64,000 nt of DNA from DUQX01 sp050948825 (GTDB lineage: Bacteria > Bacillota > Dethiobacteria > DTU022 > UBA8154): NCBI GenBank assembly GCA_050948825.1, contig JBMNEO010000006.1, positions 62,001 through 126,000 of the forward strand, in the 5' to 3' direction. Below the pieces are notes generated by a model, which saw only the letters and a list, made by a program, of their open reading frames with translations, was not told where the DNA came from and did not search any database. Within the stretch, counting starts at the first letter, position 1, and each line of letters opens with the position of its first letter. A program made the position numbers and the translations under genes. This document shows positions 8,265-18,255 of this stretch, in pieces.

Positions 8265-10373
8265 ATGGCAAAGGGAACAACTTCTAATTTACATATTCGC
8301 AGAAGGCTTCTGTTTATTTTTATTATTACTGTGATCTGTATGGTTGCCTTAGTTTTCAGGCTTTGCTGGGTACAATTTGTAATGGCGGGGGAGCTGCAGC
8401 AGAAAGCATGGGAACAGTGGAACCGCAGTATCCCGACACGCTCATCCAGGGGAACCATTTATGATCGCCATGGGGATCTTCTTGCAGGGAGCGCAACGGT
8501 GGAAACTGTAATGGCGCTTCCTGCGCAGGTGACAGACCCGTATTTTACAGCAAAAGCCCTGGCCCCTGTTCTGGAGATGGACGAAGATAGTATTTATGAA
8601 CTTATTACCCAGGAACGTGCTGCGGTATATGTAAAGAGAAAGATAGATGAAGATACCGCAAAAGAGATCAGGCTTCTAAATTTACCCGGGATAACTTTCA
8701 CCCACGAAACAAAAAGATTTTATCCTAATGGGAGCCTCTTATCCCAGCTGTTAGGTTTTGTCGGCACGGATCAGGGCTGGGCCGGATTGGAGATATACTA
8801 TGAGGAGATGCTGAAAGGGCGTGATGGAAACATAGTATTTCCAACGGATAATAAAGGGCGGGAAATCCCCGGCGTTCGCCGTTATATTCCCCCTAAAGAG
8901 GGGCTGGATCTGTATTTAACCATTGATGAAACGATACAGTTTATCGTTGAAAGAGAACTTTCCAGGGCAATGATCGAGTATGAACCTGACAGGGTAATGG
9001 GGATTGCTGTTAATCCGCACACAGGCGGGATTCTGGCGGCGGCTTCCAAGCCGGATTTTGATCCCAACAATTATAACGATTACGATAAGGAATACTGGAG
9101 GCTTTTCCCGGTGACGGATACTTTTGAACCGGGTTCCACTTTTAAACTGGTCACACTTTGTGCTGCTATTGAAGAAAATCTATATAATGAGAACGATCAT
9201 TTCTTCTGTTCGGGCGCTGCTACTGTGGCCGGGCATACTGTCAGGTGCTGGACTTCCGACACGGGGGGGCATGGTTCAATTTCCTTCCTTGAGGCAGTTC
9301 TCGGCTCATGCAACCCCGCTTTTATGAGATTGGGTGAAAAAGTAGGCGTCGATAAATTATTTGAGTATATGCGGGCCTTTGGTTTTGGCAGTAAAGCCGG
9401 TCTGGATTATCCCGGAGAAGGAGCGGGTTTGATCTTCAGCCCCGAGCAGGTAGGCCCCCTGGAGCTGGCAACCTCTTCTTTCGGCCAGGGCATATCGGTT
9501 ACGCCGTTGCAGCAGGTAATGTTTGTTTCGGCAATTGCCAATGGGGGATATCTGATGCGCCCATATTTTACGAAGGAGATCCGCGAGCCGGGGGGAACCG
9601 TCGTGGAGCAGAGATCACCTGAAATCGTCAGGCAGGTCCTCTCCAAAGATACTTCTGCGAGGGTAACGCGAATAATGGAAGAAGTGGTAAAGACAGGAAG
9701 CGGTATTAATGCTTCCATCGAAGGATACCGCATTGCAGGGAAAACCGGTACTGCACAGAAGGTGGGCCCGGACGGAGCTTATCTCGGGGGAGATTATATA
9801 CTGTCATTTATCGGTTTCGCCCCAGCGGGAGACCCGCAGATTGTTCTTTATATTGCTGTTGACGGTGCCGGCAGGGGGCCGCAGTGGGGATCGCAGGTCA
9901 GCGCTCCTCTCTTTCGGACTATCATGAAGGATGTCCTCTCTTATCTTGAAATATCCCCCACCGAGCGAACGGATGATGAAAATGAACCTTATCTGGTTAA
10001 GGTACCCGAGTTAAAGGGTTTGACTGTAGATGAGGCGGGTGCCATGCTTGATACAAAAGGGCTATTAATGAAGCTGGTCGGGAAAGAGGGGATTATCAAA
10101 GACCAGGTACCAAAAGCTGGTGCAGAGGTGCCCCTGCATACAAGTATCATTGTATATTTGGAAGACCTTTGGGCCGGAGAGACTGCGGATCGGGTTTATT
10201 TGCCCGATTTAAAGGGAATGACTGTAAAGGAAGTAGGTGAAATATTAAGCTATCTTGGTTTAATTATGGAACCGGTCGGTTCTGGAATAGTCGTTGAACA
10301 GGAGCCCCTTGCGGAGACCGAATTAGAAACAGGCTCCAAAGTAAAAGTGTACTTTTCTTCCCCCTTGCAGTAG
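8265..10373 (+). CDS. spoVD: Penicillin-binding transpeptidase with two PASTA domains (SpoVD/FtsI type)
   Basis: This class B PBP crosslinks peptidoglycan at the division or spore septum. The 702-residue protein has a signal anchor (about 12-36), the dimerisation/pedestal domain (about 55-220), a transpeptidase domain with active-site Ser291 in STFK, the second motif SCN at 348-350 and KTG at 493-495, then two PASTA repeats (about 573-635 and 642-702). C-terminal PASTA repeats fit SpoVD of sporeformers, but only one such PBP is present in this cluster, so it may serve vegetative division, sporulation or both. It is followed by a 153-base gap with an inverted repeat before murE. Confidence 0.94.
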   Translation: MAKGTTSNLHIRRRLLFIFIITVICMVALVFRLCWVQFVMAGELQQKAWEQWNRSIPTRSSRGTIYDRHGDLLAGSATVETVMALPAQVTDPYFTAKALAPVLEMDEDSIYELITQERAAVYVKRKIDEDTAKEIRLLNLPGITFTHETKRFYPNGSLLSQLLGFVGTDQGWAGLEIYYEEMLKGRDGNIVFPTDNKGREIPGVRRYIPPKEGLDLYLTIDETIQFIVERELSRAMIEYEPDRVMGIAVNPHTGGILAAASKPDFDPNNYNDYDKEYWRLFPVTDTFEPGSTFKLVTLCAAIEENLYNENDHFFCSGAATVAGHTVRCWTSDTGGHGSISFLEAVLGSCNPAFMRLGEKVGVDKLFEYMRAFGFGSKAGLDYPGEGAGLIFSPEQVGPLELATSSFGQGISVTPLQQVMFVSAIANGGYLMRPYFTKEIREPGGTVVEQRSPEIVRQVLSKDTSARVTRIMEEVVKTGSGINASIEGYRIAGKTGTAQKVGPDGAYLGGDYILSFIGFAPAGDPQIVLYIAVDGAGRGPQWGSQVSAPLFRTIMKDVLSYLEISPTERTDDENEPYLVKVPELKGLTVDEAGAMLDTKGLLMKLVGKEGIIKDQVPKAGAEVPLHTSIIVYLEDLWAGETADRVYLPDLKGMTVKEVGEILSYLGLIMEPVGSGIVVEQEPLAETELETGSKVKVYFSSPLQ

Positions 10374-10425
10374 GATATAATATACCAAAGCCTTTATGGT
10401 TTACATAACTAAGTCTTCGTGAGAG

Positions 10426-10477
10426 CATAATATGCGCTAGGAAGTAGTTTTTGCAAGGGCTGCCGCAGCATATTATG
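10426..10477 (+). repeat. Perfect inverted repeat between the PBP gene and murE
   Basis: CATAATATGC (10426-10435) and GCATATTATG (10468-10477) are perfect complements around a 32-base loop. No T-run follows, so it is not a simple terminator. It may be a processing or stability element inside the dcw transcript; function unknown. Confidence 0.55.
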
Positions 10478-10526
10478 AAGGGTAAAAATGGTTTATGCTT
10501 TATCCCACTGGAAAGGAGGATGACCT

Positions 10527-12035
10527 ATGGAAATTGCTATGGACTTAAGGGTATTATTAAAGTATCTTAATATAATAAAGGTAGAGGGACCAACGGATTT
10601 TCCTGTCCGGGGCCTGGCATATCACTCCAGCCGCGTTCAACCCGGGTTTGTTTTCTTTTGCCTGGGTGGAACCAGAGTTGACGGGCATGAGTTTATCCCT
10701 CAGGCTGTAGATGCCGGGGCAGCTGCTGTCGTAATGGAAAAAGATCTTGATATTTTCGGAGCAACGAAAATTCTCGTTTCCAATGTTAGGATTGCCATGG
10801 CGGCGATATCCGAGGTTTTTTACGATTCCCCCTCAGGGAAGCTGAGGGTTATCGGTGTAACCGGTACAAACGGGAAAACCACTACAACCCACCTTATAGA
10901 AGCGATTTTGTCTGCACATAATGAAAAAACAGGCTTACTGGGAACAATTAAATATAAAATAAACGGGGATAGTTTGCCCGTGCTGGCCACTACACCGGAA
11001 GCTCCTGATCTGCAGCGAATGCTGCGTAAAATGGCGGATCGCAAGGTAACATATGCAATTATGGAAGTATCATCGCATGCCCTGGAGCTGAACCGGGTTT
11101 CCGGTTGTGATTTTGATATCGCCGTAATGACAAATATTACGGGTGATCATTATGATTTTCATAAAACCCAGGAAAGGTATCTTTCAGCAAAAGCAAAGCT
11201 TTTTTCCCAGCTGGGAGGCAGTTTTTTGAAGGGGCCGTTGCCCCGTTTTGCGGTTTTAAACAGGGATGATCCGCACTTTGAGTATTTATTTAGACATTCA
11301 ACGGTACAATCGATTTCTTACGGTATCAGGAACCCTGCCGATGTTGAAGCAAAAAGTATAGAGGTAAAGGAAGACGGAATAAGTTTTTTACTCTGCTCTC
11401 CCTGGGGAACGGAAGAGATCGTATTAAATCTTACCGGTTATTTTAACCTTTATAATGCCCTGGCGGCAGCAACTGTTGCTCTTATCGAAGGGGTTTCGCT
11501 ATCAACGATAAAAGATGCCCTGGCGGAGATGCGGGGTGTGCCCGGGCGATTTGAGCGCGTCGATCTGGGGCAGGATTTTTTGGTAATCGTTGATTATGCT
11601 CATACTCCCGATGGTCTGGATAATATTTTACAGACCGCTAGGGGATTTGCCCGTGGGAAAATCATTACTATTTTTGGCTGCGGCGGAGAAAGGGATAAGG
11701 CTAAGAGACCCGAAATGGGGAGGATCGCCGGGACGTACAGTGATTATTGTATCCTGACATCGGATAATCCCCGTGGAGAAGACCCGTGGCAAATTATCCG
11801 GGAAGTGGAGTCCGGCCTGCGTGAAAAGAAAGAAACCGGCAGGGGGTACACTGTCCAGCCGAACCGCTATGAGGCAATAAAACTTGGGATAGAACTTGCC
11901 AGGCCCCATGATATTGTTATCATCGCCGGAAAGGGGCATGAGAATTACCAAATTTTCAGCGATTATACAATTCAGTTTAGCGACAGGGAAACAGCGGAAG
12001 AAATTATCCGCAACAGGCTGAAAAATAAGGTTTAG
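10527..12035 (+). CDS. murE: UDP-MurNAc-tripeptide synthetase MurE (meso-diaminopimelate adding)
   Basis: MurE adds the third amino acid to UDP-MurNAc-L-Ala-D-Glu in the cytoplasm, using ATP. The 502-residue Mur ligase shows the P-loop GVTGTNGKTTTTHLI (about 111-125), the central-domain histidine region and the C-terminal specificity motif DNPR at 413-416, which in known enzymes selects meso-diaminopimelate rather than lysine. ATG 10527 lies 6 nt behind AAAGGAGG (10513-10520). murF begins 10 bases downstream. Confidence 0.97.
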   Translation: MEIAMDLRVLLKYLNIIKVEGPTDFPVRGLAYHSSRVQPGFVFFCLGGTRVDGHEFIPQAVDAGAAAVVMEKDLDIFGATKILVSNVRIAMAAISEVFYDSPSGKLRVIGVTGTNGKTTTTHLIEAILSAHNEKTGLLGTIKYKINGDSLPVLATTPEAPDLQRMLRKMADRKVTYAIMEVSSHALELNRVSGCDFDIAVMTNITGDHYDFHKTQERYLSAKAKLFSQLGGSFLKGPLPRFAVLNRDDPHFEYLFRHSTVQSISYGIRNPADVEAKSIEVKEDGISFLLCSPWGTEEIVLNLTGYFNLYNALAAATVALIEGVSLSTIKDALAEMRGVPGRFERVDLGQDFLVIVDYAHTPDGLDNILQTARGFARGKIITIFGCGGERDKAKRPEMGRIAGTYSDYCILTSDNPRGEDPWQIIREVESGLREKKETGRGYTVQPNRYEAIKLGIELARPHDIVIIAGKGHENYQIFSDYTIQFSDRETAEEIIRNRLKNKV

Positions 12036-12045
12036 GGGAAAATAA

Positions 12046-13440
12046 ATGCTTATTACTGTGGAAGAGGTATTAAATGTAACGGGGGGGGAATTGTTGCAGG
12101 GGGACCCCGGAGGTTGTTTCTGCGGATTCATTATCGATTCACGTCAGGCAAAAGGAGAAGAGCTTTTTTTCCCTTTACAGGGAGAAAAGGAAAACGGCCA
12201 TCGCTATATTATCCATGCGCTCAAAAATGGCGCATCCGGTTCCCTGCTCGAGGAACGGTTTATCAGTGATTTTAGATCCGTGGGCTTTCCCGAGGGCAAG
12301 ACGGTTATCGTTGTTGACGAGAGTTTACGCTGTCTTCAGGAGATTGCCCGCTATCACCGAAAAAAATTTTCACTTCCAGTAATTGCCGTTACCGGAAGCA
12401 ACGGAAAAACAACGACCAAGGATTTAATTTCCTCCGTTCTATCCATACGGTATAATGTGTTTAAAACCGAAGGCAATCTTAATAATCACATTGGCCTGCC
12501 GCTGATGCTCTTAAATTTAAAAAAAGAGCACCGGGCAGCAGTGGTGGAGATGGGGATGAGCGCTCCGGGGGAGATATCTCTGCTGGCCTCTCTGGCAAAG
12601 CCTGCCCTGGGTGTAATCACTAATATTGGCGAGGCCCATCTGGGGCTTTTAGGCAGCAAGGAGAATATTGCCAGGGCCAAGGGGGAACTACTGGATGCTA
12701 TGGGGGCAGAGGGCAAGGCCTTTTTAAACGGAGATGATCTTTTCCTGCGCCGTATGGGGAAGAAATATAAGGGGGAATCTTTTTTCTACGGCTTCCAGGA
12801 AGGGGTTAACCTGCGCGCTCTAAACAGTGTAAGCGGTGATTTCGGTTCCCGCTTTGAAGTAACTTTTTCTGACAATGGTGTGGAGACTTTCCGGATTCCT
12901 CTTATGGGAAGGCATAATGTTTACAACGCCCTGGCGGCGATTGCCCTTGGTCTGGAATTTTCGCTGGGGATTGATGAGATAAAAGAAGGCCTGAGTAAGA
13001 GTGTTGTTACGGGCATGCGCATGGAAAAAAGTCTCTCCAGAAGTGGTTTTTGGGTTATAAATGATTCCTATAATGCTAATCCTACATCTATGAAAGCGGC
13101 TTTGCAGTCCTTAAAAGAAACGGCCGGTAAAGCAAGATCGATTGCTGTGCTGGGTGATATGCTTGAACTGGGGGCGGCGGCCGAGGAGGAGCATCTAAAG
13201 GTTGGAAAATATTCTGCTGAGCTGGATATTGATTATCTGATTACCGTTGGAAGCCTGGGCGCTATCATAGCACGCGGTGCCAGGAGTGCAGGCTTGCCGA
13301 CTTCCAGGGTTATTACAGCTGGAAACCACCGGGAAGCTCTGGATTATCTCGATTCTCTTCATCTGACGGGTTCTTTTATTTTGGTTAAGGGTTCCAGAGG
13401 CATGCGGATGGAAACTATTGCAAATGAACTGCTGTCCTGA
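12046..13440 (+). CDS. murF: UDP-MurNAc-pentapeptide synthetase MurF
   Basis: MurF ligates D-Ala-D-Ala to the UDP-MurNAc-tripeptide, completing the soluble precursor. The 464-residue protein has the N-terminal substrate domain (FIIDSRQAKGEELFFPLQGE, about 28-47), P-loop VTGSNGKTTTKDL (about 117-129), the GNLNNHIGLPL segment and NDSYNANPTSM (about 343-353), all family hallmarks. Start ATG 12046 sits 10 nt after the murE stop. It overlaps no neighbour and leads to mraY after 83 bases. Confidence 0.96.
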   Translation: MLITVEEVLNVTGGELLQGDPGGCFCGFIIDSRQAKGEELFFPLQGEKENGHRYIIHALKNGASGSLLEERFISDFRSVGFPEGKTVIVVDESLRCLQEIARYHRKKFSLPVIAVTGSNGKTTTKDLISSVLSIRYNVFKTEGNLNNHIGLPLMLLNLKKEHRAAVVEMGMSAPGEISLLASLAKPALGVITNIGEAHLGLLGSKENIARAKGELLDAMGAEGKAFLNGDDLFLRRMGKKYKGESFFYGFQEGVNLRALNSVSGDFGSRFEVTFSDNGVETFRIPLMGRHNVYNALAAIALGLEFSLGIDEIKEGLSKSVVTGMRMEKSLSRSGFWVINDSYNANPTSMKAALQSLKETAGKARSIAVLGDMLELGAAAEEEHLKVGKYSAELDIDYLITVGSLGAIIARGARSAGLPTSRVITAGNHREALDYLDSLHLTGSFILVKGSRGMRMETIANELLS

Positions 13441-13523
13441 TTCAGAACTGGAACCTGAAAGCGCTGGATGCGGCTGTGCCTGTCTTTAATCTTATAAAAT
13501 AACTATATCAGGGGGCCGGCTTC

Positions 13524-14489
13524 GTGTTGCCTGTTTATTCTGTAGCCATTATAGCTTTTTTCTTAAGTATTATTATCTGCCCTGTTTATATTAGTTTTTC
13601 ACGACGTCAGCAATACGGGCAGCAGGTGAGGTCGGATGGCCCGCGCAGGCATTATCGTAAAGCAGGAACGCCTACCATGGGCGGTATTGTTTTTTTGCTA
13701 TCATTTTTAATCATCACCATTATTTTTGCCCCAAAAACCCCGCTGCTTTTCCTTGCCCTCTTTATTACACTGGGCAATGCTTTTTTAGGCTTGATTGATG
13801 ATTATCAAAAAGTGGTCCGCCGCCGCTCCCTTGGTTTGAGGGCCAGGGAAAAACTGCTGGGGCAGTTTATTTTTGCACTGTTATTTTATTTTGTATTAGC
13901 TTTTTCCGGCCATTCCACAGTCGTTAATATTCCTTTTTTTGCGTTACAACTTGATTTTGGATTGTTTTATCCTTTTTTGATCTTTATTTTAATGATTGGT
14001 TTTTCGAATGCTGTTAATTTGACAGATGGAATCGATGGTCTGGCCGGGGGAACAGCTATCGTGGCTCTATTGGCCTTTCTTTTTATCGCAGCGGTGCAAG
14101 GCATTCAGGAAATAGTGTATTTTTGTGGAACGCTAATCGGGGCGTGTTTTGGCTTTCTGGTTTTTAACTTGCATCCTGCCCGTGTTTTTATGGGGGATGT
14201 GGGTTCATTATCCCTGGGCACTGCGCTTGCTGTTGTGGCTGTTTTAACAAAGGCCGAGTTTTCTTTAATTATCATCGGGGGCGTTTTTGTTCTGGAAACC
14301 CTTTCTGTAATCGTGCAGGTAATATCGTTTAAACTTACCGGGAAAAGGGTTTTTCTCATGAGCCCTCTGCATCACCATTTTGAGATGAAGGGGTGGTCGG
14401 AGTGGCACGTGGTAACCGGATTTTGGGCATTGGGTTTTTGTCTTGCAGTGTTGGGACTATTGGAATATACTCCTATTTTGAGGTGGTAG
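13524..14489 (+). CDS. mraY: Phospho-MurNAc-pentapeptide translocase MraY
   Basis: MraY transfers phospho-MurNAc-pentapeptide to undecaprenyl phosphate, making lipid I on the inner face of the membrane. The 321-residue polytopic protein has about ten helices, the metal-binding DDYQK motif (about 92-96), NLTDGIDGLAGG (about 167-178) and the HHHFE loop near 286-290. It starts at GTG 13524 behind AGGGGG. murD follows after four bases. Confidence 0.97.
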   Translation: MLPVYSVAIIAFFLSIIICPVYISFSRRQQYGQQVRSDGPRRHYRKAGTPTMGGIVFLLSFLIITIIFAPKTPLLFLALFITLGNAFLGLIDDYQKVVRRRSLGLRAREKLLGQFIFALLFYFVLAFSGHSTVVNIPFFALQLDFGLFYPFLIFILMIGFSNAVNLTDGIDGLAGGTAIVALLAFLFIAAVQGIQEIVYFCGTLIGACFGFLVFNLHPARVFMGDVGSLSLGTALAVVAVLTKAEFSLIIIGGVFVLETLSVIVQVISFKLTGKRVFLMSPLHHHFEMKGWSEWHVVTGFWALGFCLAVLGLLEYTPILRW

Positions 14490-14493
14490 CGAA

Positions 14494-15882
14494 GTGCTAA
14501 ATAAAATAAAAGGAAAAAGAGTCCTTGTTTTGGGCCTGGCAAAAAGCGGCCGGGCAGCGGTGCGGCTTTTATTAAAAGCGGGTGCCTCAAGCATAATAGC
14601 CAATGATTGCAAACAGTCGGATCTTTTGCAAAAGGAAATGGATGAATTTTCAGCTTATTCGCAGGTAGAAATTGTAGGAGGGGGGCATCCCCAGGCTCTG
14701 CTGGAAGGAGTTTCGCTAATTATAAAGAGTCCGGGGATCAATCCGCAGCTGCCGTTTTTAATATACGCACATAACCGGGGCATCCCTGTTTATTCCGAGA
14801 TTGAACTGGCATATTCTTTTAGTCCTGCACCTATAGTCGGCATTACGGGGACAAACGGCAAGACAACGACCACCTCTCTTGCAGGAGAGATGTATAGCCG
14901 GCAGTATTCAGGCGTGCATGTTGCGGGAAACATTGGCTTTCCCCTCTGTCAGGCGGCAGATGAGGCCTCCGAGGGCGATATTATCGTTGCCGAATTGAGC
15001 AGTTTTCAGCTTGAGGATACAGACAAATTTAAAGCACACATTGCCGCTGTCCTGAATATAACTGCAGATCATTTGGATTATCACCGCTCATTAGACAATT
15101 ATATAGCCGCCAAGCGGAAGATACTGGCCAACCAGGGTGAGGACGATTGGGTTGTGCTAAACTGGGATGACCACCAGACCAGGTTATTTAAAAAATATGC
15201 CCGGGGAAAGGTCCTTCCTTTTAGCAGAAAGGAAGAGCTCAACCCCGGGGTATGTATCCGGGATAATACAATTGTGGTAAACAGTTATGCCGGGACTTAC
15301 AAAATTTGTTCTGTGGAAGATGTGAAAATCCCCGGTCTGCATAATCTGGAAAACGCCCTTGCTGCTGCCGGGTTAGCCTGGGCCGGCGGTGTCCAGGCGG
15401 AAAACATCGCTCATACGCTTAAAAGCTTTCCGGGTGTGCCCCACCGCATTGAGGACGTGGCGGTGCTCCTTGGGGTTAAGTTTATCAATGATTCTAAAGG
15501 AACGAATCCCGATGCTGCTTTAAACGCCCTCAAGGCTGTCCGGGGTCCTAAAATCCTCATTGCCGGGGGGAAAAACAAGGGAAGCGATTTTCAGCCATTC
15601 GCAAAGGCGTTGAGGGAAGAAGGTGTGAAAGGACTTATTCTGCTCGGGGAAACAGCTCCACTTTTGGCCTCGGCAGCCCTGGAGGAGGGTTTTAAAAATG
15701 TAGAGCTGGCTGCAGGTATAGAGGAAGCCGTCTTGAAAGCATTTTCTTCCGCCTCACCCGGGGATACCGTTCTTCTTTCTCCTGCTTGTGCAAGCTGGGA
15801 TATGTTTAAGAATTATGAACAGCGGGGAGAAGCATTTAAGTCAGCTGTATATTCGTTAAAGGAAGGCCTTGAAAAAGGATGA
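14494..15882 (+). CDS. murD: UDP-MurNAc-L-alanine:D-glutamate ligase MurD
   Basis: MurD adds D-glutamate to UDP-MurNAc-L-Ala. The 462-residue protein has the N-terminal Rossmann-like domain (VLVLGLAKSGRAAVRLL, about 9-25), ATP loop GITGTNGKTTTTSL (about 113-126), the NITADHLDYH motif (about 188-197) and NDSKGTNPDA (about 331-340). It begins with GTG 14494, five bases after the mraY stop, behind GAGGTGG, and its last codons overlap the ftsW start (ATGA type), so the genes are probably translationally coupled. Confidence 0.97.
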   Translation: MLNKIKGKRVLVLGLAKSGRAAVRLLLKAGASSIIANDCKQSDLLQKEMDEFSAYSQVEIVGGGHPQALLEGVSLIIKSPGINPQLPFLIYAHNRGIPVYSEIELAYSFSPAPIVGITGTNGKTTTTSLAGEMYSRQYSGVHVAGNIGFPLCQAADEASEGDIIVAELSSFQLEDTDKFKAHIAAVLNITADHLDYHRSLDNYIAAKRKILANQGEDDWVVLNWDDHQTRLFKKYARGKVLPFSRKEELNPGVCIRDNTIVVNSYAGTYKICSVEDVKIPGLHNLENALAAAGLAWAGGVQAENIAHTLKSFPGVPHRIEDVAVLLGVKFINDSKGTNPDAALNALKAVRGPKILIAGGKNKGSDFQPFAKALREEGVKGLILLGETAPLLASAALEEGFKNVELAAGIEEAVLKAFSSASPGDTVLLSPACASWDMFKNYEQRGEAFKSAVYSLKEGLEKG

Positions 15883-16997
15883 AAAGAATTTCCGCAGAAC
15901 GTGAGTTAAGAAAACAACCGGATTACACTATTTTTTTTACGGTATTAATATTAGCGGGTTTTGGCCTGGTAATGGTTTTTAGCGCGAGCTATATCCCGTC
16001 GCTGGAATCCCGGGGAGATGCATTTTTCTTCCTGCGCCGCCAGGCATTTTGGATAATGCTGGGGCTATTGGGGATGATTTTTACAGCCGGCATAAACTAC
16101 TGGAAATGGCGCAAACTGGCTCCTTTGCTTTTATTCCTAAACTTTTTGCTGCTGTTAATGGTCTTTATTCCCGGAGTTGGGATAGGGGTTGGTGAAGCAC
16201 GGCGCTGGATCGGTTTTGGAGGATTTCAAATACAGCCTGCTGAATTTACAAAACTGGCTATGATTGTTTTTTCAGCTGCTTTTCTGAGCAAAAAAAGTAT
16301 CAGGATGGATAATTTCTGGAACAGCAGCTTTATCCCCCTGGCAGTTATGGGATTATCTTTTTTGTTAATTCTTAAACAACCGGACCTGGGGACGGGTCTG
16401 GTTGTTGCTGCGGTGGTAGGTGTGATCATTTTTTCTGCGGGGATACCTTATAAGCAGCTGTTTTTTCTATTTATAACTTGTTTGCCGGTGGTACTTTACC
16501 TGGCGCTGGGCGCAGAATACCGTATGAAGCGCATTTTTTCTTTTTTGGACCCGTGGGCGGACCCTTTGGAAACGGGATACCATATTATCCAATCCCTTTA
16601 TGCCCTTGGGCCGGGCGGGCTTTTTGGTGTAGGTTTAGGCCGAAGCCGGCAGAAATTATATTATTTGCCGGAGCCCCAAAATGACTTTATTTTTGCGATC
16701 ATTGGGGAAGAACTCGGATTCCTCGGTGCGGTGACCATTATGTTGCTTTTCTTTATCCTGTTCTGGAGGGGTTTCAAGACCTCCTTGATGGCACCAGATA
16801 CCTTTGGAAGCCTCCTCGCTGCCGGGGTAACGGGGATGGTAACAATACAGGCATTAATTAACATCGGCGTTGTAACGGGCTCCATTCCTATTACCGGCAT
16901 CAACCTGCCTTTTATCAGTGCAGGGGGGAGCTCTCTCTTTTTTACAATGTGCGCAATGGGTATACTATTGAATATTTCACGGTATATCCGCAGTTAA
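15879..16997 (+). CDS. ftsW: SEDS peptidoglycan glycosyltransferase FtsW/SpoVE
   Basis: SEDS proteins polymerise lipid II in partnership with a class B PBP. The 372-residue protein has about ten membrane helices, GFGLVMVFSASY near residue 28, the conserved loop GIGVGEARRWIGFGGFQIQPAEFTK (as separate elements GEARRWI and QPAEF), KQPDLGTGLV (about 165) and the closing GGSSLFFTM (about 346). Position between murD and murG is standard. SpoVE and FtsW cannot be told apart by sequence here; it is the only SEDS gene in the window and pairs with the PASTA PBP at 8265-10373. Confidence 0.95.
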   Translation: MKRISAERELRKQPDYTIFFTVLILAGFGLVMVFSASYIPSLESRGDAFFFLRRQAFWIMLGLLGMIFTAGINYWKWRKLAPLLLFLNFLLLLMVFIPGVGIGVGEARRWIGFGGFQIQPAEFTKLAMIVFSAAFLSKKSIRMDNFWNSSFIPLAVMGLSFLLILKQPDLGTGLVVAAVVGVIIFSAGIPYKQLFFLFITCLPVVLYLALGAEYRMKRIFSFLDPWADPLETGYHIIQSLYALGPGGLFGVGLGRSRQKLYYLPEPQNDFIFAIIGEELGFLGAVTIMLLFFILFWRGFKTSLMAPDTFGSLLAAGVTGMVTIQALINIGVVTGSIPITGINLPFISAGGSSLFFTMCAMGILLNISRYIRS

Positions 16998-17009
16998 GGG
17001 GGCGTAAGC

Positions 17010-18110
17010 TTGAGAATTATTCTTACCGGTGGAGGCACCGGAGGGCATATATATCCTGCCCTGGCACTGGCACGATATATAAAAAAGGCAGATCCCGGTG
17101 CTGAAATGCTTTTCGTCGGAGCAAGCGGGGGTATGGAGGAGAGGATAATCCCCCCCTCCGGATTCAGCCTGACTACCTTAAAAGTAAAAGGTCTTCCGCG
17201 CAGGGTTAACTTTTCACTGTTTAAAGCCTTTTACATGCTGGGGAAATCCAGCGCGCAGGCAAAAAAAATCATTGCAGATTTCAAACCGGATTATGTAATC
17301 GGAACAGGAGGGTATGCCGCCGCTCCGATTATTCTTGCCGCGCTATCCCGACGTATAAAGGTTATTCTGCACGAGCAAAATGTAATCCCCGGGTTAACAA
17401 ACCGTTTTCTTGCCCCTTTTGTTTACAGGGTATGCCTTTCTTTTGAGGCTTCAGGGAAGTACTTTTTAAAACAATCCAACCTTTGCCTGACCGGCAATCC
17501 TCGCGCCAGTGAAGTAGGTCAGATTAGTAAAGCAACCGCCAGAAAAATATTGGACATGGATCCGGAGCTGCCCTTGATACTGGCAGTAGGGGGCAGCCAG
17601 GGAGCTGCCAGGCTTAACCAGTGCATGCTGGATTTTTTATTCAAAGCTGCGGGCACAAAAAATTTTCAGGTGCTCTATATCACGGGGGAAGCGTATTATG
17701 AAAAGGTGACCTCCAGGTTAAAAGACGGACGTCTGTTTGAAATATATGGTTCCCGGATAAAAGTGCTTCCCTATCAGCGGGAGATGACCCTGGGGCTTGC
17801 AGCCGCCGATCTGATCGTGACCAGGGCGGGAGCCACAACACTGGCGGAGATAACGGCGCTTGGCATCCCGGCAATAATTATTCCCTCGCCCAATGTCGTT
17901 CATAATCACCAGCTGATCAATGCCCGGGAACTCTACGATAGGGGAGCAGCCGTGCTCGTTGAGGAGCATCAGTTAAACGGAGAGGTATTAAGGAATAATA
18001 TTTTTGCCCTGCTTAACGACCCCCGCAAACTGGGTCTAATGGAGAGAAACAGCAGGGAGATGGGTTTTCCGGAAGCGGCGTATAATATTTATAAACTTAT
18101 GACATCTTAA
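17010..18110 (+). CDS. murG: UDP-GlcNAc:lipid I N-acetylglucosaminyltransferase MurG
   Basis: MurG makes lipid II from lipid I at the inner membrane face. The 366-residue GT28 protein begins MRIILTGGGTGGHIYPALAL, the family glycine-rich loop, has GTGGYAAAPII (about 94-104), HEQNVIPG (about 122-129), GGSQGAARLN (about 196-205) and the donor-site motif TRAGATTLAEI (about 271-281). It starts with TTG 17010, 12 bases after ftsW. Confidence 0.96.
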   Translation: MRIILTGGGTGGHIYPALALARYIKKADPGAEMLFVGASGGMEERIIPPSGFSLTTLKVKGLPRRVNFSLFKAFYMLGKSSAQAKKIIADFKPDYVIGTGGYAAAPIILAALSRRIKVILHEQNVIPGLTNRFLAPFVYRVCLSFEASGKYFLKQSNLCLTGNPRASEVGQISKATARKILDMDPELPLILAVGGSQGAARLNQCMLDFLFKAAGTKNFQVLYITGEAYYEKVTSRLKDGRLFEIYGSRIKVLPYQREMTLGLAAADLIVTRAGATTLAEITALGIPAIIIPSPNVVHNHQLINARELYDRGAAVLVEEHQLNGEVLRNNIFALLNDPRKLGLMERNSREMGFPEAAYNIYKLMTS

Positions 18111-18139
18111 AATAATAGTGGACAAGTATAATAATCACG

Positions 18140-18168
18140 TTGCTTTTATAAGCTGCATAACATATAGT
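18140..18168 (+). promoter_or_regulatory. Candidate internal SigmaA promoter upstream of murB
   Basis: TTGCTT (18140-18145), exactly 17 nt, TATAGT (18163-18168) in the 145-base gap between murG and murB. It would let murB-murA-ftsQ-ftsA-ftsZ be transcribed apart from the mraZ operon promoter. Confidence 0.5.
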
Positions 18169-18255
18169 ATGAAAAAGGGTTCCAACAAGGGTTAAAATAT
18201 AATTGGGGCGTAACGGATCAAAAAGAATTGATCAGTGCCGATCGGAGTGTTGCAG

